Source of the DNA: Alicyclobacillus tolerans
GTDB lineage: Bacteria; Bacillota; Bacilli; Alicyclobacillales; Alicyclobacillaceae
NCBI RefSeq assembly: GCF_021739485.1
Contig: NZ_JAJFNK010000031.1
Coordinates: forward strand, 1-57,796
Reading direction: 5' to 3'
DNA length: 57,796 nucleotides
Shown here piece after piece: positions 57,762 through 57,796 of the stretch. Both the position numbers and the translations under genes were made by a program. Each line of letters begins with the position of its first letter. Within the stretch, counting starts at the first letter, position 1. The notes beneath the pieces are model-generated. The model was given only the letters and a program-made list of their open reading frames with translations, did not search any database and was not told where the DNA came from.

Positions 57762-57796
57762 GGTACCAATTCATCCATAGATACCGCTCCAAATTT
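57728..57796 (+). CDS. IS3-family transposase OrfB (5' part, truncated by window)
   Basis: In the -1 frame after the A7 run, an open frame reads ...VRYQFIHRYRSKF, the typical OrfB start before the integrase-like DDE domain. The frame is open to the window end and truncated there. Confidence 0.75.

Larger units (their letters stand above)
57408..57796 (+). mobile_element. IS3-family element, left end (truncated by window)
   Basis: The left end is placed near 57408 (TGTTAGGATCAAAGAGTGGACAC, like the TG...GTGGACAC ends of the IS150/IS3 group). It carries orfA and the start of orfB. The right end is outside the window, so length and target duplication are unknown. Confidence 0.7.

Overview
The window reads as a chromosomal segment of a low-to-moderate GC Bacillota (a Bacillales or Alicyclobacillus-type host fits best, but this is inference) that carries a nearly complete temperate prophage with a contractile tail. 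Supporting signs are the strong GGAGG-type ribosome sites, frequent GTG and TTG starts, Firmicute-style lysogeny genes (XRE repressor plus ImmA peptidase), and a LexA box of the Bacillus type.

Host part (1-3636): tRNA-Ile(GAT), a leader region with a promoter and terminator, trpG (anthranilate synthase amidotransferase), trpE, pspA, and tRNA-Arg(CCG). The tRNA-Arg 3' end is the probable attachment site. The integrase follows immediately on the opposite strand.

Prophage (about 3.6 kb to at least 56.9 kb). Lysogeny: integrase with a LexA-box promoter, ImmA-type peptidase and XRE repressor on the minus strand, then an operator/promoter region (6321-6586). Early/replication genes on the plus strand (6.6-25.3 kb): Cro-like and BRO regulators, a Cas4-like nuclease, a DUF2815 ssDNA-binding-like protein, an intein-containing family A DNA polymerase, PcfK/PcfJ, DUF3102, YopX and several tiny zinc proteins, a DUF4406 protein, a PrimPol/VirE helicase, an iteron-rich non-coding block that looks like the replication origin, a VRR-NUC nuclease and an SNF2 helicase. 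Control and packaging (25.3-30 kb): an ArpU/RinA-like regulator, a promoter-terminator pair, a RyR-domain protein, a second tyrosine recombinase, and both terminase subunits. Head (30-39.5 kb): a glycosyltransferase, a portal-MuF fusion, a protease-scaffold-capsid fusion, and connectors. Contractile tail (39.5-52.5 kb): sheath, tube, G/GT chaperones made by frameshifting, tape measure, LysM protein, hub, spike, gp25, baseplate J and fibres. Lysis and hydrolases (52.6-56.9 kb): papain-like protease, permuted NlpC-like enzyme, XhlA-like protein, phospholipase D-like protein, GH25 lysozyme and LLH-type holin.

Right edge (56.9-57.8 kb): two small minus-strand genes and the left end of an IS3-family element that runs off the window. 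No second copy of the tRNA-Arg end (attR) was seen, so the prophage probably continues beyond the IS or its right junction has been altered.

The most unusual structure is in the polymerase gene. The intein reading frame stays open for 640 bases across a complete HNH-type endonuclease gene in another frame. Other unusual features are the two head-gene fusions, the second with a candidate internal translation start; a clean CCCTTTA frameshift site; a terminator-flanked membrane-protein gene in the tail operon; and a 13-bp tandem duplication that breaks a coiled-coil membrane gene.
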